Positions 1 through 10,629 of a DNA stretch of 64,000 nt are shown here, piece after piece; positions within the stretch are counted from its first letter, which is position 1; every line of letters starts with the position of its first letter. The stretch lies in the NCBI GenBank assembly GCA_022747635.1, contig JAKTNV010000007.1:4041905-4105904 (forward strand), in the 5' to 3' direction. Both the position numbers and the translations under genes were made by a program. The DNA comes from Hetaerina americana. Its lineage: Eukaryota; Arthropoda; Insecta; Odonata; Calopterygidae. The notes beneath the pieces are model-generated. The model worked only from the letters and a program-made list of their open reading frames with translations. It was not told the origin of the DNA and made no database searches.

Positions 1-747
1 GCGTCCGAGGGCAGGGAGCCGCGGCCAGGGACGCGTGGCTAGGGGCCCGAGTTAACTGATGGCTTGCCCTTCGGAGCAACCATGTCCGGCAGAAGAAGAT
101 GGCGGTGACAATCAATCCACCATCGAAGAATGGCTATGCGGCCAGTGGGCACTGATTAAGTGAAGGGATATGAAGGCACAGCATACCACGGTTCGTCGAA
201 ATGCCACCCGGGATGGATAAATTTAAAGGAGTATGATTTTGATTCTGCTCTTACCACTTAATACGTCACAGCTAATTGAGTGGAGATATTACTCGCTACA
301 AACTGCCTTGTTATTTGTAAAACCGGGTTTAAATAAACTTGAGTTACGATAGCTGTATTTCAAGCAATTCACCAGACGAGGCATGTACAGGGATTGAAGA
401 ATATGGCAAGAATAACCTTCAGTTTGCATACAGTGGAACAATGAACGGGATCTTCAAAAGAATTAAAAGATTCTTGTAGAACCAAGTACAGAGAAGAAAA
501 GTACGTGATTGCAGGGATCAAATGAGTGTTGATAAGTGTAGCGCCCGGCATGTGGGTATACGCAGTTGATGGTACATAACATCAAGGTAATCCAGACTAA
601 TACCAATGTGTTTGGCCGAAATGAAGAAGCCAATATAATGAACCATATGCACATGGAATAAATTTAGGGAATACAAATATTTTGCCATTTGGGCAGCGAT
701 GGATTACCAACAATGGACGAAGTGTGAGCCACATACAAGGGCGTAGA
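1..747. other. Unannotated DNA
   Basis: I recognise no gene, RNA or repeat family here. Short open frames exist on both strands but none shows a known motif or coding-like composition. Confidence 0.4.
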
Positions 748-749
748 TA

Positions 750-1683
750 CAAGGTCAGTCCCAAAAGCAGTGTGACTTATTTTTTCCCGGATGGACGGAC
801 GGCGGTTTCTCCGGCCGAGTTCGAGGGACGGGAGTCTAAGGAAATGTTGGAGACCAGTCGCAATTGGGTCCCAACCGGGGGCGGAGGGCGGATTGTTCGT
901 TTTCGAAATGTCTACAACGTGGCCGATCTACGCTCCTTCATGGACCGGTCATTGGAAAAGCGGTTAGCCATCAAAGTTTGCGTGAAACTGGGCAAAGCCG
1001 GGAGAGAGACTCATGACATGCTCGAGGCAGCTGATGGTGATAACGCCATGGGTAGATCTGCAGGGTGTTTTCAAGTGGCACAAGTTGTTTAGGGAGGAGG
1101 GTAGAGAAGATGTGAAAGACGACGAACATTGAGGACGCCCTTTGACACCAAAAAGCGACGAAAATATTGCGTAAGTGAAGGCTTTGTTGAACGGGGATCG
1201 CAGATTAAGTGTTCAAATGTTTTCTTATGACCTTGGCATCCCTAAAAGTGATGTGCGTCGAGTTTTGGTCGAAAGCACGGGCACGAGAGAGGTGTGTGTG
1301 CGAAGTTGGTGCCGCGGGTGTTCTCAGGCGAACAAAAGGAAACTCGCACGCGGATCACTGCCAAGAGCTTCTCGACCACGAGAGTGAGGATCCAAATTTT
1401 TTAGATAATGGTTCGCCAGAGTTCTATATCTTCTCCTGTCTCTAATTCGTCCTGAAAGAACGTCACCACGGCTCGGTGGAAGCGTGACAACAGGACGTGA
1501 AGAGGGAGCTTAGTAGCATTCCGGGTGCTGCCTTTCAGGAAGCGTAAGAGGCGTGGAAAACTCGCTGGCAGCGGTGTGTGGAATGCGCAATGGTGCTAAT
1601 TCGAAGACATTTGAATGGGTACTCCAATACTGGCAAAAAAACATGTTTTAAAATGTCATTCCTGCAACTTTAGGGACAGACCA
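750..1683 (+). mobile_element. Decayed mariner element, family M1 copy 1
   Basis: The left end contains GGTCAGTCCCAAAAG and the right end, reverse-complemented, contains GGTCTGTCCCTAAAG. These look like matching terminal inverted repeats, with TA dinucleotides just outside (748-749 and 1684-1685). The interior holds a broken transposase in the same orientation. At about 930 bp it is shorter than the usual ~1.3 kb mariner, so it is a deletion derivative. A second copy of the family lies at 5846-6527. Exact end positions are uncertain by a few bases. Confidence 0.7.
940..1620 (+). pseudogene. Mariner transposase pseudogene (M1 copy 1)
   Basis: The translation from about 940 starts like a mariner DNA-binding domain (MDRSLEKRLAIKVCVKLGKA). 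It changes frame near 1060 to continue as VFKWHKLFREEGREDVKDDE and later gives GDRRLSVQMFSYDLGIPKS, the second helix-turn-helix. Stops and further frame changes follow. The piece resembling QELLDHESEDPNFLDN ends just before the place where the first catalytic aspartate block would begin. The sequence then jumps to a C-terminal block (AFQEA...AWKTRWQRCVE). The catalytic core is therefore missing and no active enzyme can be made. Confidence 0.75.
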
Positions 1684-1685
1684 TA

Positions 1686-3254
1686 TGCACGTGAATTAAT
1701 GAATTCGACGCAGGTGGTTATTCATTTCCTAACAGGTTTTTGACAATTTATGCCAATGACAATCTTTTCATGACTGCCATTCTTCTTTTAATGCCCATGC
1801 GTGGTGTGGATGCATCCATTGCCACAGACCCTGCCGGTGGCTTACGGGGATATCTTATAGAGGAGAACAAGAAGGGGGAGTGTGTGATGGAAAATCGATC
1901 TGAGGAATACTAATTTCCTCTCGCGATCCAAACCATTGAAAAGCAATAGACTCACAATCTGTCTCTCGAAAATAAATGCCCATCTAAATTCACTCGAAAT
2001 CCACCCAAGTCTCTCGGCGAATGGCGAAAGGCGAAAACTAACACCTCGTTCGTCGGCGCACTGCAGCGTCGACCTGCGTTAAATAGGCGGCAGTTGAATG
2101 TGCCACGGGCCCTATGACTCGGAGGGAGCTCGGCCCACTTGCCCGCCGCCAGGCACCTGCACCGCGCGGAGCCTTTCGGAGCATATTTACGGCCAGTATG
2201 TTGGGTAAAGGGCCCTCTATCAATCCACCCTGTTTGAGTACCGTTTAAATACCTCTTTATCGTCTTTCAGCGAATGACTGCGGGGAGAGTTTTTTTCTTA
2301 TCTTTTCTGCCATTAAACGGAAATGGAAATAACGTTATCGTATAAACCGCAGACCAGTCCCGAGCGGTTTATGTTAAATGCATCGGAGGGGGCGATGGTG
2401 GAAGTGTTTTCCTCATGACCATCGAGCAGACCACGGAGCACGATCACGGGCACGGAATGGGGGAGGGGCTTTTTCCAACTATTGCCCGCTCCGAAGGGGC
2501 ACCCTCTTGAGTCTCCCCGCCCACCCCTGATGCAAGGGAACATCCCTGGGTGCGCCAATTCGACCAAACATCGCACTTCTTACTCGAATGAAAAGTGACC
2601 GTTCCTATTAATATTATTATTCATCTCAACGACTTTGAAGCCGAAGAGTTTGTTTTTGTTAAAATACATCAAATTATTGTGTTCAGAATAGTAAGTTACC
2701 GACAGCTATGGACGTAATTTAGGTAATAATCGGAATACTGTTATGGTGTTAAGCCGCGGAACTCCTCTCATCCTGCAGGGGCGTTGGCCCAAGCCTCGCA
2801 AAATCATTAACCGAGGGTGAAAACTCATTTGAACCCAGTAAAAGTTATTGCCACACGTGCTGTTTCCCCAAATATTTTTAAAACTAATAATATGTTGGAA
2901 AAACCTACACTTACACCTCTGACGTAAGTCCAGTTGAAGTCCAGAAGTGGTTTCGAAGACTTAAACTTTGACGCCACGGACACACTCCAAAGTGGTTGGC
3001 GGCATAAATTAGCAACTGACTTGCGCATGCTCAGTGAAGGAGACGAGAGCACTTGGACGGCAAGGGAGAAGCGAATGGAGCTGTGACCTCCGCCGGCGTA
3101 CGCATGCAGGGGCGAGGAAAGCGGAAAGAAATGTTCACCTCAAGATGCAGGAGGGGGGGCGGGGAGGCGTCTAACGGCGAATTTTAAGGGGAGCGAATAG
3201 TTCGCGAATAGGTGGAGAGTGAGAGGGAGGAGGAGAGGGACCCGACACAGCCCA
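1686..3254. other. Unannotated DNA, partly GC-rich
   Basis: No recognised gene or repeat. The stretch around 3110-3250 is purine-rich and G-rich on the plus strand. Short open frames here carry no motif I can name. Confidence 0.35.
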
Positions 3255-3552
3255 ATAGCAGTTGTTAGGGGAGACGACCGACGGCTGAGGTCATAAGCAC
3301 CAATAGGGAACGGAGAAATGGTGGAGAGAAACCCGGCGTCTCCAGGAGCCTATTCTAATAACGAAAGGCGCCAAGGGGTCTCAAGCTTAACGTCCCATCC
3401 GACGGACGGCGTACTCACTCGAAGTGCCCTCCACAAAGCACACCTCAAGTAGGGATCGCGATACCACTGAAAATATCTGCCCCCGCCAGAATTCGAACCC
3501 GGGCCCTCTGGGTGGGAAGCCAGTAAATTAGCCACTGCACATTCCAGATCCA
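3255..3552 (-). repeat. SINE-A copy, reverse strand, diverged
   Basis: Read on the minus strand, the element starts with a tRNA-like head ending in GGGTTCGAATTCTGGCGG, a B-box-like sequence. It continues with a body (CCCTACTTGAGG, GAGTACGCCGTCCGTCGG, GATGGGACGTTAAG) shared with the copies at 44447-44752 and 53785-54030. It ends near the conserved stretch GTCGGTCGTCTCCCCT. Many substitutions separate it from the two younger copies, so it is an older insertion. I did not find clear target-site duplications. Confidence 0.75.
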
Positions 3553-3770
3553 CACGCAGCCTCATTTCCATTCGTAAAAATAGAGATAATTGAACACGGA
3601 CGAAAAAATACAAAGTTACTCTTTAGTAAATAAATATGAGTAGAAATATAATTACTGCTGAGTTTACCGAATATTAAGGCCTTCAAATATATAAAAGACG
3701 CATGAAATAAAAGAGCAATAAACAATACGACTATAAAAATAACCATAAACACAGTATCCAACCCGAAGGT

Positions 3771-4015
3771 CGGCTTGGTAGGTGATGGTAGAGTTCACCC
3801 AATATTATACCGTATACGGCGTGTGAATATTCACACATTACCAGGGTAGGGGGGCCAGTCCTTTTCCCTGTGCCGGTTATGGTTTCCCAGGAAGATCTGA
3901 CACCCGAAAAATCACATAGCTCGGGTGGAGCTGCAGGTGTCCAAAGAGACTTGCCCGGGAATCAAACCTGTGCTCTCCGGTCACTAGTCCAACGCTCTTC
4001 CGCAATAGGATCAGG
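3771..4015 (-). repeat. SINE-C copy with tRNA-like end, reverse strand
   Basis: Read on the minus strand, it begins with a tRNA-like segment (AGAGCGTTGGACTAGTGACC, then the B-box-like GGTTTGATTCC at 3958-3968). It continues into a body containing GGTTTCCCAGGAAG in plus orientation. The same body (GGTAATGGTTTCCCAAGACG) appears in both arms of the inverted repeat at 11354-11604 and 12868-13132. The shared sequence and the RNA polymerase III-like box support a tRNA-derived SINE. Its ends are approximate. Confidence 0.6.
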
Positions 4016-5845
4016 TCATGTCATGATAAAGACTATATCTGTATGAATTCGATATTGAATGCAACTTATCCGGCAAAAAAATACATAAACACAATATAAA
4101 ATATGAAATAACTTTCGCGACCGCCTATAATTCCTTATAGATGAAAAATGAAGTCTCATTAACTTGAGGACCCTGATAATTAGGAACACATCTTCGGAAG
4201 GGGGCAGAAATATACATATATCGCCAGTGTACCCTTGTGATTTGGCAGAAATGGATGGATAAAACCTATACAGCAATACCCAAATTGATAGAACTAATCT
4301 CTTTTTCCATTTAATGACCAAAAGTTGAAATCTTTTGGTCTTTGTATTTGACTGTCAGGGGAGTTAGGGGTGGGGTGTTACTAGGGTGAACGCATTAAAA
4401 TATTTCGTCGTAATCATCGTTTTTATTGGGTACCACTCAATATTCTGTCCACAAATGTTCAGCTTGGCAATTATGTGAATGATGGAGACATTTTCTACAT
4501 AACATAAAAGAACATAAATACAGCTAAAAATTAAGATCATCCATTCAATACGGGCTTGGTAGAATACGAAGTTTTAGCATTGGTTCATGCGAGAGGATGA
4601 GCCCCAGAAGCAAATGGAGTGTTTCTCCCTTGTCTAAACATTTGCGACTGACCCTCAAATGGACAAATTACGTGGACAATTTTCAATAAATATACTTTTT
4701 CTTGGAATTATTTTTTTAAACTGAAATGTAAAATTTGGTGCTGAGCATCATATATATTCAGAATATATTTTTAATATGAAATTCACGATTTTTATTGAAA
4801 AGTCGTACACATATTTAAAATTTACCTATGTTGCTATTTCTGATTCAGATTTCGCTTTCTGCGTGAGCCACAAATAGGTTTGAGCCAGATTGGGAGCGTT
4901 ACTTCATAGAGGGCACGTTTGTTATAAAAATAGCTTAAAAAATTGAAAGAACAAGGAACACAAACCACGAGGGATCTTCAATAGGAAATGATCATAAATA
5001 CATTACCAGCACACATCCATGTGCCAAAATTTAATTTTATACTATACGGATTTTTCGTTTAATATGCAGTGTAAATAGGGTGTAGGGGTCGTTGATTTAT
5101 TTCATCATTACGTAAGCGGCAGTCGCTGAAAGCATGATCAGTGCGCTTACGGCAGCGACCAAGGTAACACGCAATGAGTAATACGCTGTATTAAAATTTT
5201 ACTTTCGCACGAATAAATGGATTCGCGGAGTCATGCCTAATACCGTAAGACTCTTATGAGGAGTCTATTATTCTCTAGGGTACTATCAGAGGATGGTGTA
5301 GAATGTTTAAACACTCCATTTCATAAGAAGATGAACCCTAAGCTCCAGTCACTGCTCTTATGCCATTGCTGCCACTTTGGAGAGAAAATCGTCAAATTAA
5401 GTTACGAGCACTCTAATAAACATTGAAATTTTCATTTGGATACCTAGAAACACGTTGCCAACAGAAATATTACAGATGAAACTTGTGCGTGGTGGGTTAC
5501 GAGACTATTTATACCCGGACGTGATGGCGTTCGCGTGGTGGTTGGGCTCCCAGCTGGCCATGGTGTCGCGAAAAGATGAGGTCTCTTGTATATGAAATTC
5601 GGCCACGTCATTTTAAGCATAAGAGCAAACAGAGGAGCTATTTTCAAAATCCCTGGCACCACCACCATCATCCTCAGAAGTACTGGTAAAGGCTAATAAT
5701 ACGGTTTCGAAGGACTTACCCAAAAATGTCCTCCAGCAAGATATGATGGCTGTAAGAAAGGAAAGAAAGTTCAGTTGCATCAAAGAGGATCCACTTTGAG
5801 AAGGACCACTAATACCTGGAGGATGAGTGAAGGTATTATTAACCA
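4016..5845. other. Unannotated AT-rich DNA
   Basis: Nothing recognised. The longest open frame (minus, 4016-4321) shows no domain and lies in AT-rich DNA. No inverted or tandem repeats stand out. Confidence 0.35.
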
Positions 5846-6527
5846 GGCGGCGGTTTCTCTGGCTGGGTTCGAGGCAGAGGAGCTGGTAAAGAGACTCAGG
5901 ACATGCTCAAGGTAGCTTATGGTGATAACGCTATGGGTAGATCGGGGGTTTACGAGTGGCACAAGTTGTTTCGGGAGTGCCCAGGAGATATTGAAGATGC
6001 CGAACGTTCAGGACGCCCTCAAAAAGTGAGGACAATCTTTCAAGGGTAAGGATATGTTGGACAGGGATCGTAGGTTAAATGTTCAAATGTTTCCCGATGA
6101 CCTTGGCATCCCTAAAAGTGAAGTGCATCTAGTTTTGGTCCAAAAAGATGGATATGAGAAAGGTGTGTGCTAAGTTGGAGCCACGAGTGCTCTCGGATGA
6201 ACAAAAGGAAACTCGCACGCGGATTTTCCAAGAGCTTCTCGAGCCCTGACATTGCCCCAATAGACTTCTTCCTCTTCCCCCGCCTCAAATCAATGCTGAA
6301 AAGGGCATCACTACGGCTCGGTGGAAGCGTTGCATTAGGCTGTGACGAGGGAGCTTAGCAGCATTCCGGATGCCGCCTTCCAGGGGGCGTGCGAGGCGTG
6401 TAAAACCCTCTGGCAGCGGCGTGTGGACGCACAAGGGTGCTATACTTCGAAGAATTTCGAGTGAATGCATCAATTCTGGCATAAATATTTTTAAATCGAC
6501 TCAGTGCACCTACTTTTCGGACAGAAC
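5846..6527 (+). mobile_element. Decayed mariner element, family M1 copy 2
   Basis: It shares long stretches with the element at 750-1683: GGCGGTTTCTC near its start, GGTGATAACGC.ATGGGTAGATC, and ACCTTGGCATCCCTAAAAGTG. Its right end, reverse-complemented, gives AGTTCTGTCCGAAAAGTAGG, comparable to the other copy's terminal repeat. The left end is not clear. Relative to copy 1 it lacks about 160 bp between GTTCGAGG and the DNA-binding region. Confidence 0.65.
5890..6465 (+). pseudogene. Mariner transposase pseudogene (M1 copy 2)
   Basis: Pieces of the mariner DNA-binding domain appear in several frames (QDMLKVAYGDNAMGRS, YEWHKLFRECP). After a deletion, the block SPDIAPIDFFLFPRLKSMLK follows. 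This is the mariner C-terminal signature and includes the third catalytic aspartate position (PIDFF). The first two catalytic blocks are lost. The deletion breakpoint differs from copy 1, which stops before the first aspartate block, so the two copies decayed independently. Confidence 0.7.
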
Positions 6528-7343
6528 TTGTACTCAGGATCTTCAACATGCGGATGGAGAGCGAGGCCGAGTGTTACTTAGGGGAGGTTCAGTAAGGGCT
6601 CAGGAAAGGAAGAAGCAGGTCGATGTCATATCAGTAATGATGTCATTAAGAGAGAGATTGAATGAATGAAAACAAGAAGGCTGTGTTTGTCTGTTTCTAA
6701 GATTTCCAAAAGGCGTTTGATAAAGTGAATTGGGTAAAATTGATAAATTAATCGCATAAAATAGGAATAGATTGGAGGGAATGGCGACCTGTATCTGAAA
6801 CCTGTGTATGTTTCAGGCTTCTCAGGCGGCCGTTTATAAGTCGGGAATGGACAGACTTAGGAGAGGGGTAAGACAGGGGTGTCCATTAACGGATGTCCAT
6901 TATCACCCGTGCTCTTCAAAGAAAATTGAAATTCTTAAACTTGATTGGAAAAAGTTCGAGATAGGAATAAAATATTTGGTGGAGAAGTCATAAAATCAGT
7001 TGCTTGTTCTAAGGAAAGAGTGCTAGTTTGTCAGTTAGTCAAGGGTTTACGATACAGGCATTGCTGACTGGATTGAAGAGTAATTGCAATAGGTATGGGA
7101 TGAGAATTAATGCCAACCAAACGAATTTTGTGCGGTTTTGAGAAAGAGAAAGTCTGAGTTAAATGTTAAAATAGGAGGTCAAAAACTAGAGTTGGTGGAG
7201 CAGTAAACCTATCTCGGATGTGCTCAGGTCTAAAAGGATCAAAGTAGTGGGGACATAAGGAGAAGAATTGCGCTAGGCAAAGATGCTCTCACCAGGAGGA
7301 GGGAGTTGATGACGGGGACTTAAAGTAATGGTGTTAAGGAAAG

Positions 7344-7557
7344 AAGGATCTCAGGTTTTCCCGGCGTATGGTATTCAAGAAGTTCTCTCGGGTTTCCCAC
7401 CGGGTCAGGTTGCAGTACACCGACGTTTCGAAGACTGACTCTGCCATCATCTTCAGGGTGAAGTGACTTCACCCTGAAGACGATGGCAGAGTCAGCCTTC
7501 GAAACGTCGGTGTACTGCAACCTGACCCGGTGGGAAACCCGAGAGAACTTCTTGAAT
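7344..7557. mobile_element. Palindromic insertion nested in LINE copy A
   Basis: Arms 7373-7464 and 7466-7557 are 92 bp each and almost perfectly complementary around a centre at 7465. The insertion splits LINE copy A and is flanked by the direct repeat GTTAAGGAAAG (7333-7343 and 7558-7568). The uninterrupted LINE at 25991 has only one such sequence. A 29-bp segment (7344-7372) precedes the left arm. The arms contain CTGAAGA and GAAACGTCGG, a signature I associate with terminal regions of Penelope-like elements and hammerhead ribozymes. No protein is encoded. Confidence 0.8.
7474..7508 (+). other. Hammerhead-ribozyme-like core in palindrome arm
   Basis: The order is CTGAAGA (7474-7480), a hairpin-forming segment (7481-7500, GAT.GGC pairing with GCC.TTC around a 7-nt loop), then GAAACGTC (7501-7508). 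Flanking CACC (7470-7473) pairs with GGTG (7509-7512) and would make stem I. This matches the hammerhead order CUGANGA, stem II, GAAA, short stem III, UC cleavage site. One deviation is an unpaired base between CTGAAGA and stem II. The mirror copy is on the minus strand at 7422-7456. Activity is not shown. Confidence 0.4.
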
Positions 7558-7969
7558 GTTAAGGAAAGGCTCGTTCAATCTTTGATATGGAGCGTAGCTA
7601 TGTGCGGCGCGGAGACATGGTAATTGAAGCAGGATGGATATTGGAAGCTTTTGAAACGTGGAGAAGGACGGAGAAGGGGAAATGGGCAGAAAGGAAAAAG
7701 CTAACGAGGAAGTGCTTATGAAATGGAGAATTATGGAAGGGGATTGGTCAGCAAAATCCAAAGGATGCAGAAATTGGATACACAATGGCAATGGGACGTT
7801 GAAGACTGTGGGTTAGGTAGGGTTGGATGTTAGGATAGTGAGGAAGGGTTGGGAATAGGAAAGGCATGTTGCACGTCATGAATGACCCAACGGAGAGAGA
7901 ATGGGCACAAGAAAAATGGTTTCTTGAAGTGCTGGAGTTCATGTTTTATTTTGTTAGGAGATGCAAGTA

Positions 7970-8878
7970 CAGGGTTCGTCCGGAAAATAAGTGTACTGAG
8001 CTCAGGAAAAAAAATTTATTACACTTATACATATCTTAAGCTAATATTCCTCAAAATAGGACCCTTGTGAGTCGATACACTTGTTCCAGCGGCGTTCCCA
8101 TTCCTGGAACGCTCCCGCGAAGGCATCATCGGGAACCTCTCGAAGACACGTCGTCACGGCCTCTTTGACGGCGTCCAAAGTCCCGTATCGCGTTCCTTTC
8201 AAACTCCTCTTTATCTTCGGGAACAGAAAGAAATTCGGTGGTGCCAAGTCCGGGCTGTAGGGCGGGTGCGGCAGCGTTGCCACGCCGTGCTTGGCCAAGA
8301 AGTCCGACACGACAAGCGTGGTGTGAGACGGCACATTGTCGTGATGCAGCCGCCAGATGTTTTTAATCTCGTGCACTATTGTTTTTGGCACATTACACTG
8401 CTCTGCTATCATCCGAACACTAAGACGACGATCAGAGTTCAGTACATCGCGAACTTTTCGCACATTTTCGTCGGTGAGTGTCGTTGATGGGCGTCCAGGC
8501 CGTGGTTCGTCGTCGACCTCTTCTCTGCCCTCCACGAACATCTTGTGCCACCGAAAGATCATGTTTCTGGACATGGCTGACTCCCCGTAAGCCTGGTTAA
8601 TCATACCGACAGTTTCGGTAGACGATTTCCCAAGCTTTACCGCAAATTTGATGGAATAACGCTGCTCCAAAAACTTCGGCATCGCGTTCCGTGACGTGGG
8701 TCGAGCGTGGAGGTTCGCGTTAACAGAGCTCCTCACTACACCACAGCTCAGAGCCGACTGCCTTTCTCAGCGTCGCTTGCCAACAAACCCCCCTCCAATC
8801 GCAGCCCGTCAGAACGGTGCTGGGCGCGCCTGGAGCGGCGGGAAAAAATCAGTACACTTATTTTCCGGACGGACCCTG
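7970..8878 (-). mobile_element. Mariner deletion derivative, family M2
   Basis: Both ends carry CAGGG(T/C)(T/C)CGTCCGGAAAA followed by TAAGTGTACTGA, inverted inverted repeats of about 30 bp. TA flanks each side (7968-7969, 8879-8880). The 909-bp length is short of the usual ~1.3 kb because the middle of the transposase is deleted. The terminal repeats differ by a single base or so, suggesting a fairly young insertion. It sits just beyond the 3' part of LINE copy A. Confidence 0.9.
8041..8682 (-). CDS. Internally deleted mariner transposase, one open frame
   Basis: A single minus-strand frame starting at MPKFLEQRYSIKF (8682) runs about 213 residues; family members have ~345. The frame is also open upstream to 8736. 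It has the N-terminal helix-turn-helix domain (KLGKSSTETVGMINQAYGES, WHKMFVEGREEV) and linker GRPSTT. The second DNA-binding helix ends at VHEI, which is joined in frame to the second catalytic block (LHHDNVPSH). The block YSPDLAPPNFFLF follows. About 120 residues including the first catalytic aspartate are missing. The third acidic position, normally Asp in PxDFF, is Asn. It could bind DNA but should not catalyse. Confidence 0.8.
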   Translation of the reverse strand: MPKFLEQRYSIKFAVKLGKSSTETVGMINQAYGESAMSRNMIFRWHKMFVEGREEVDDEPRPGRPSTTLTDENVRKVRDVLNSDRRLSVRMIAEQCNVPKTIVHEIKNIWRLHHDNVPSHTTLVVSDFLAKHGVATLPHPPYSPDLAPPNFFLFPKIKRSLKGTRYGTLDAVKEAVTTCLREVPDDAFAGAFQEWERRWNKCIDSQGSYFEEY

Positions 8879-8880
8879 TA

Positions 8881-10629
8881 AATGTAACGATGCACCAATG
8901 CATAGGTTGTCCACTTAAAACCCTCTTGGATCGGTAGAATATCAATGATTTTAATCAACCTATTAAATTGATTCAACATATTTTTTCGTTTTACTGTTCA
9001 TGCTTATTCTAATATTAATTAAAATAGTACATTTTTTGGGAGAAACACGTTACTGCACTGATTAGTAATTGTCGGAAAAACGCTTTCCGAAAATATAAAT
9101 TCGCCACATCTTTTTGTTGGCAAAGGTTTTTTCCTGTTGGATGTTCATTGCACCGCGAGAGCTGAATGTTTCGAATGAACGAGCCCTTACCGAGTGGGAG
9201 AAGGGGATGAGGGCACAAAATTCAAACATTGCCTAAGATAATTTATGGACTGATACTGAGAATTATGTGTTTGTTGCATTTTTTGAAGTTTGTAGTTGTC
9301 CTGCGTGACGCTTAGAATTGATCAAGGGCCGAGGTTTTCATGACTTCCCGAGGTTTTTATGGTCTGAAATAGACGGAGTGCTCCTGAAATGAATCTTGTA
9401 AAAATAGAAATAGGAATATACCGATTGTAAAATAACTAATACGAACTAGAATTTAATTGGTAAGTAAAGTTTTTTGGTAAAGAGTTTCAACTCCTCGATA
9501 TTTTGTCTCTTGGGCTGTCTATCTCTATTTTAGTTTATAATTTTAGATAACATAATTAAGTGCTAAAAGGTTTGTTTGAAACTTCTCTGAAGATTCCATA
9601 TTTACTTTAGGTAAAATGAAACAATTAAATGAGCATAAGCTATGGTTTGTTGTGAGTAGTGGAGTTATGAAAAACTTTATGAAATATAGAATTTTCCTAC
9701 AGTATATTTTCAGAAATTATAAAAAAATATTTCTTTTACTTTTTTATGCTTGCCGATTCCTTTTTCAATCTAAATTGTTCAATGGAACGTTTTCCAAGTT
9801 TATATAATACTGAAGGAAACGCTACTGATATTTCATACTGTTGTCAAACGATTTTTTTATCCAGTTGTTTTTGTGGGCTAGTTTTTAATTTACTTTGGAT
9901 AAAATTATAATTTCTTCTTGGTTAACAAAAGGTTTAGGAAGGGATCTTACTTAATTTTCTCTTTTGTGAGTGGATGTCCCTTAAATTCTCCGTTTAACTC
10001 CCCGCTGTTTTCTCTGACCACCTCTTTGCTTTCCAAGACGCTGGCCTAGAATCTCTGCTAAACGTTCCCCTCCCCCACGGTGAGAGGGTAAGAAGCATGG
10101 CTTCTTATATTCTCCCAATTCGCTCGCCCCTCGACGCCGAAGTGCTTATTCCCTTCGCTCCGCGGAAGTGGGTCACCTCCCAAGCGAAACAGGAGTTTAC
10201 GCATCCAACGCTTCGTGATTTCTCTCCCTGCCATTCCATGTGTCACGAAATATTTCGAGCAGCAAGGCCACAAACATAATTACTCACTACATATGACACT
10301 GAAAGCCACCGAGAAGGTGCGTGGCAGGAGGTGCATCCACCCTATGAATGCTCAATGCATTTGAACAGTGTCACACCCCATGCATGAGACCCAGTTAAAT
10401 AAAAGAAATTTCGACGTACAATAAGCTATTAACCACTCATTGTACCTTTTGTGTCCCGGTATATATTTTCGTTGAAATTGAATATTTCTTAAAAAAACGA
10501 GCTAAGTCAGTTCATTAGGATAACCCGTGGAGAGGGTGTGTGATGAAGCTCATGGGAAGATATGGTAATTGAGGGATTCTTCTATGGATTGAGGGACCTT
10601 CTTTGTGGGGGATGGAGGCTCAGAGATAG
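8881..10629. other. Unannotated DNA
   Basis: No recognised gene or repeat. It is AT-rich to about 9960. A more balanced stretch (9960-10280) has an open frame on each strand but no identifiable domain. Confidence 0.35.

Larger units (their letters stand above)
6556..7800 (+). pseudogene. LINE endonuclease-RT remnant, copy A
   Basis: The DNA aligns by eye with the better-preserved LINE at 23907-26225. Shared segments include the RT stretch around 6700-6900 (AAAATAGGAATAGATTGGAG, GTAAGACAGGGGTGTCCATT, which encodes RQGCPL). GAAGAATTGCGCTAGGCAAA and TGATATGGAGCGTAGCTATG follow downstream. Frames are broken throughout. A 214-bp palindromic element interrupts it at 7344-7557. The 3' part runs past the block corresponding to RNWI (about 7770), which copy C lacks. 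The clade is uncertain; the EN-RT layout resembles RTE-like elements. Confidence 0.75.
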
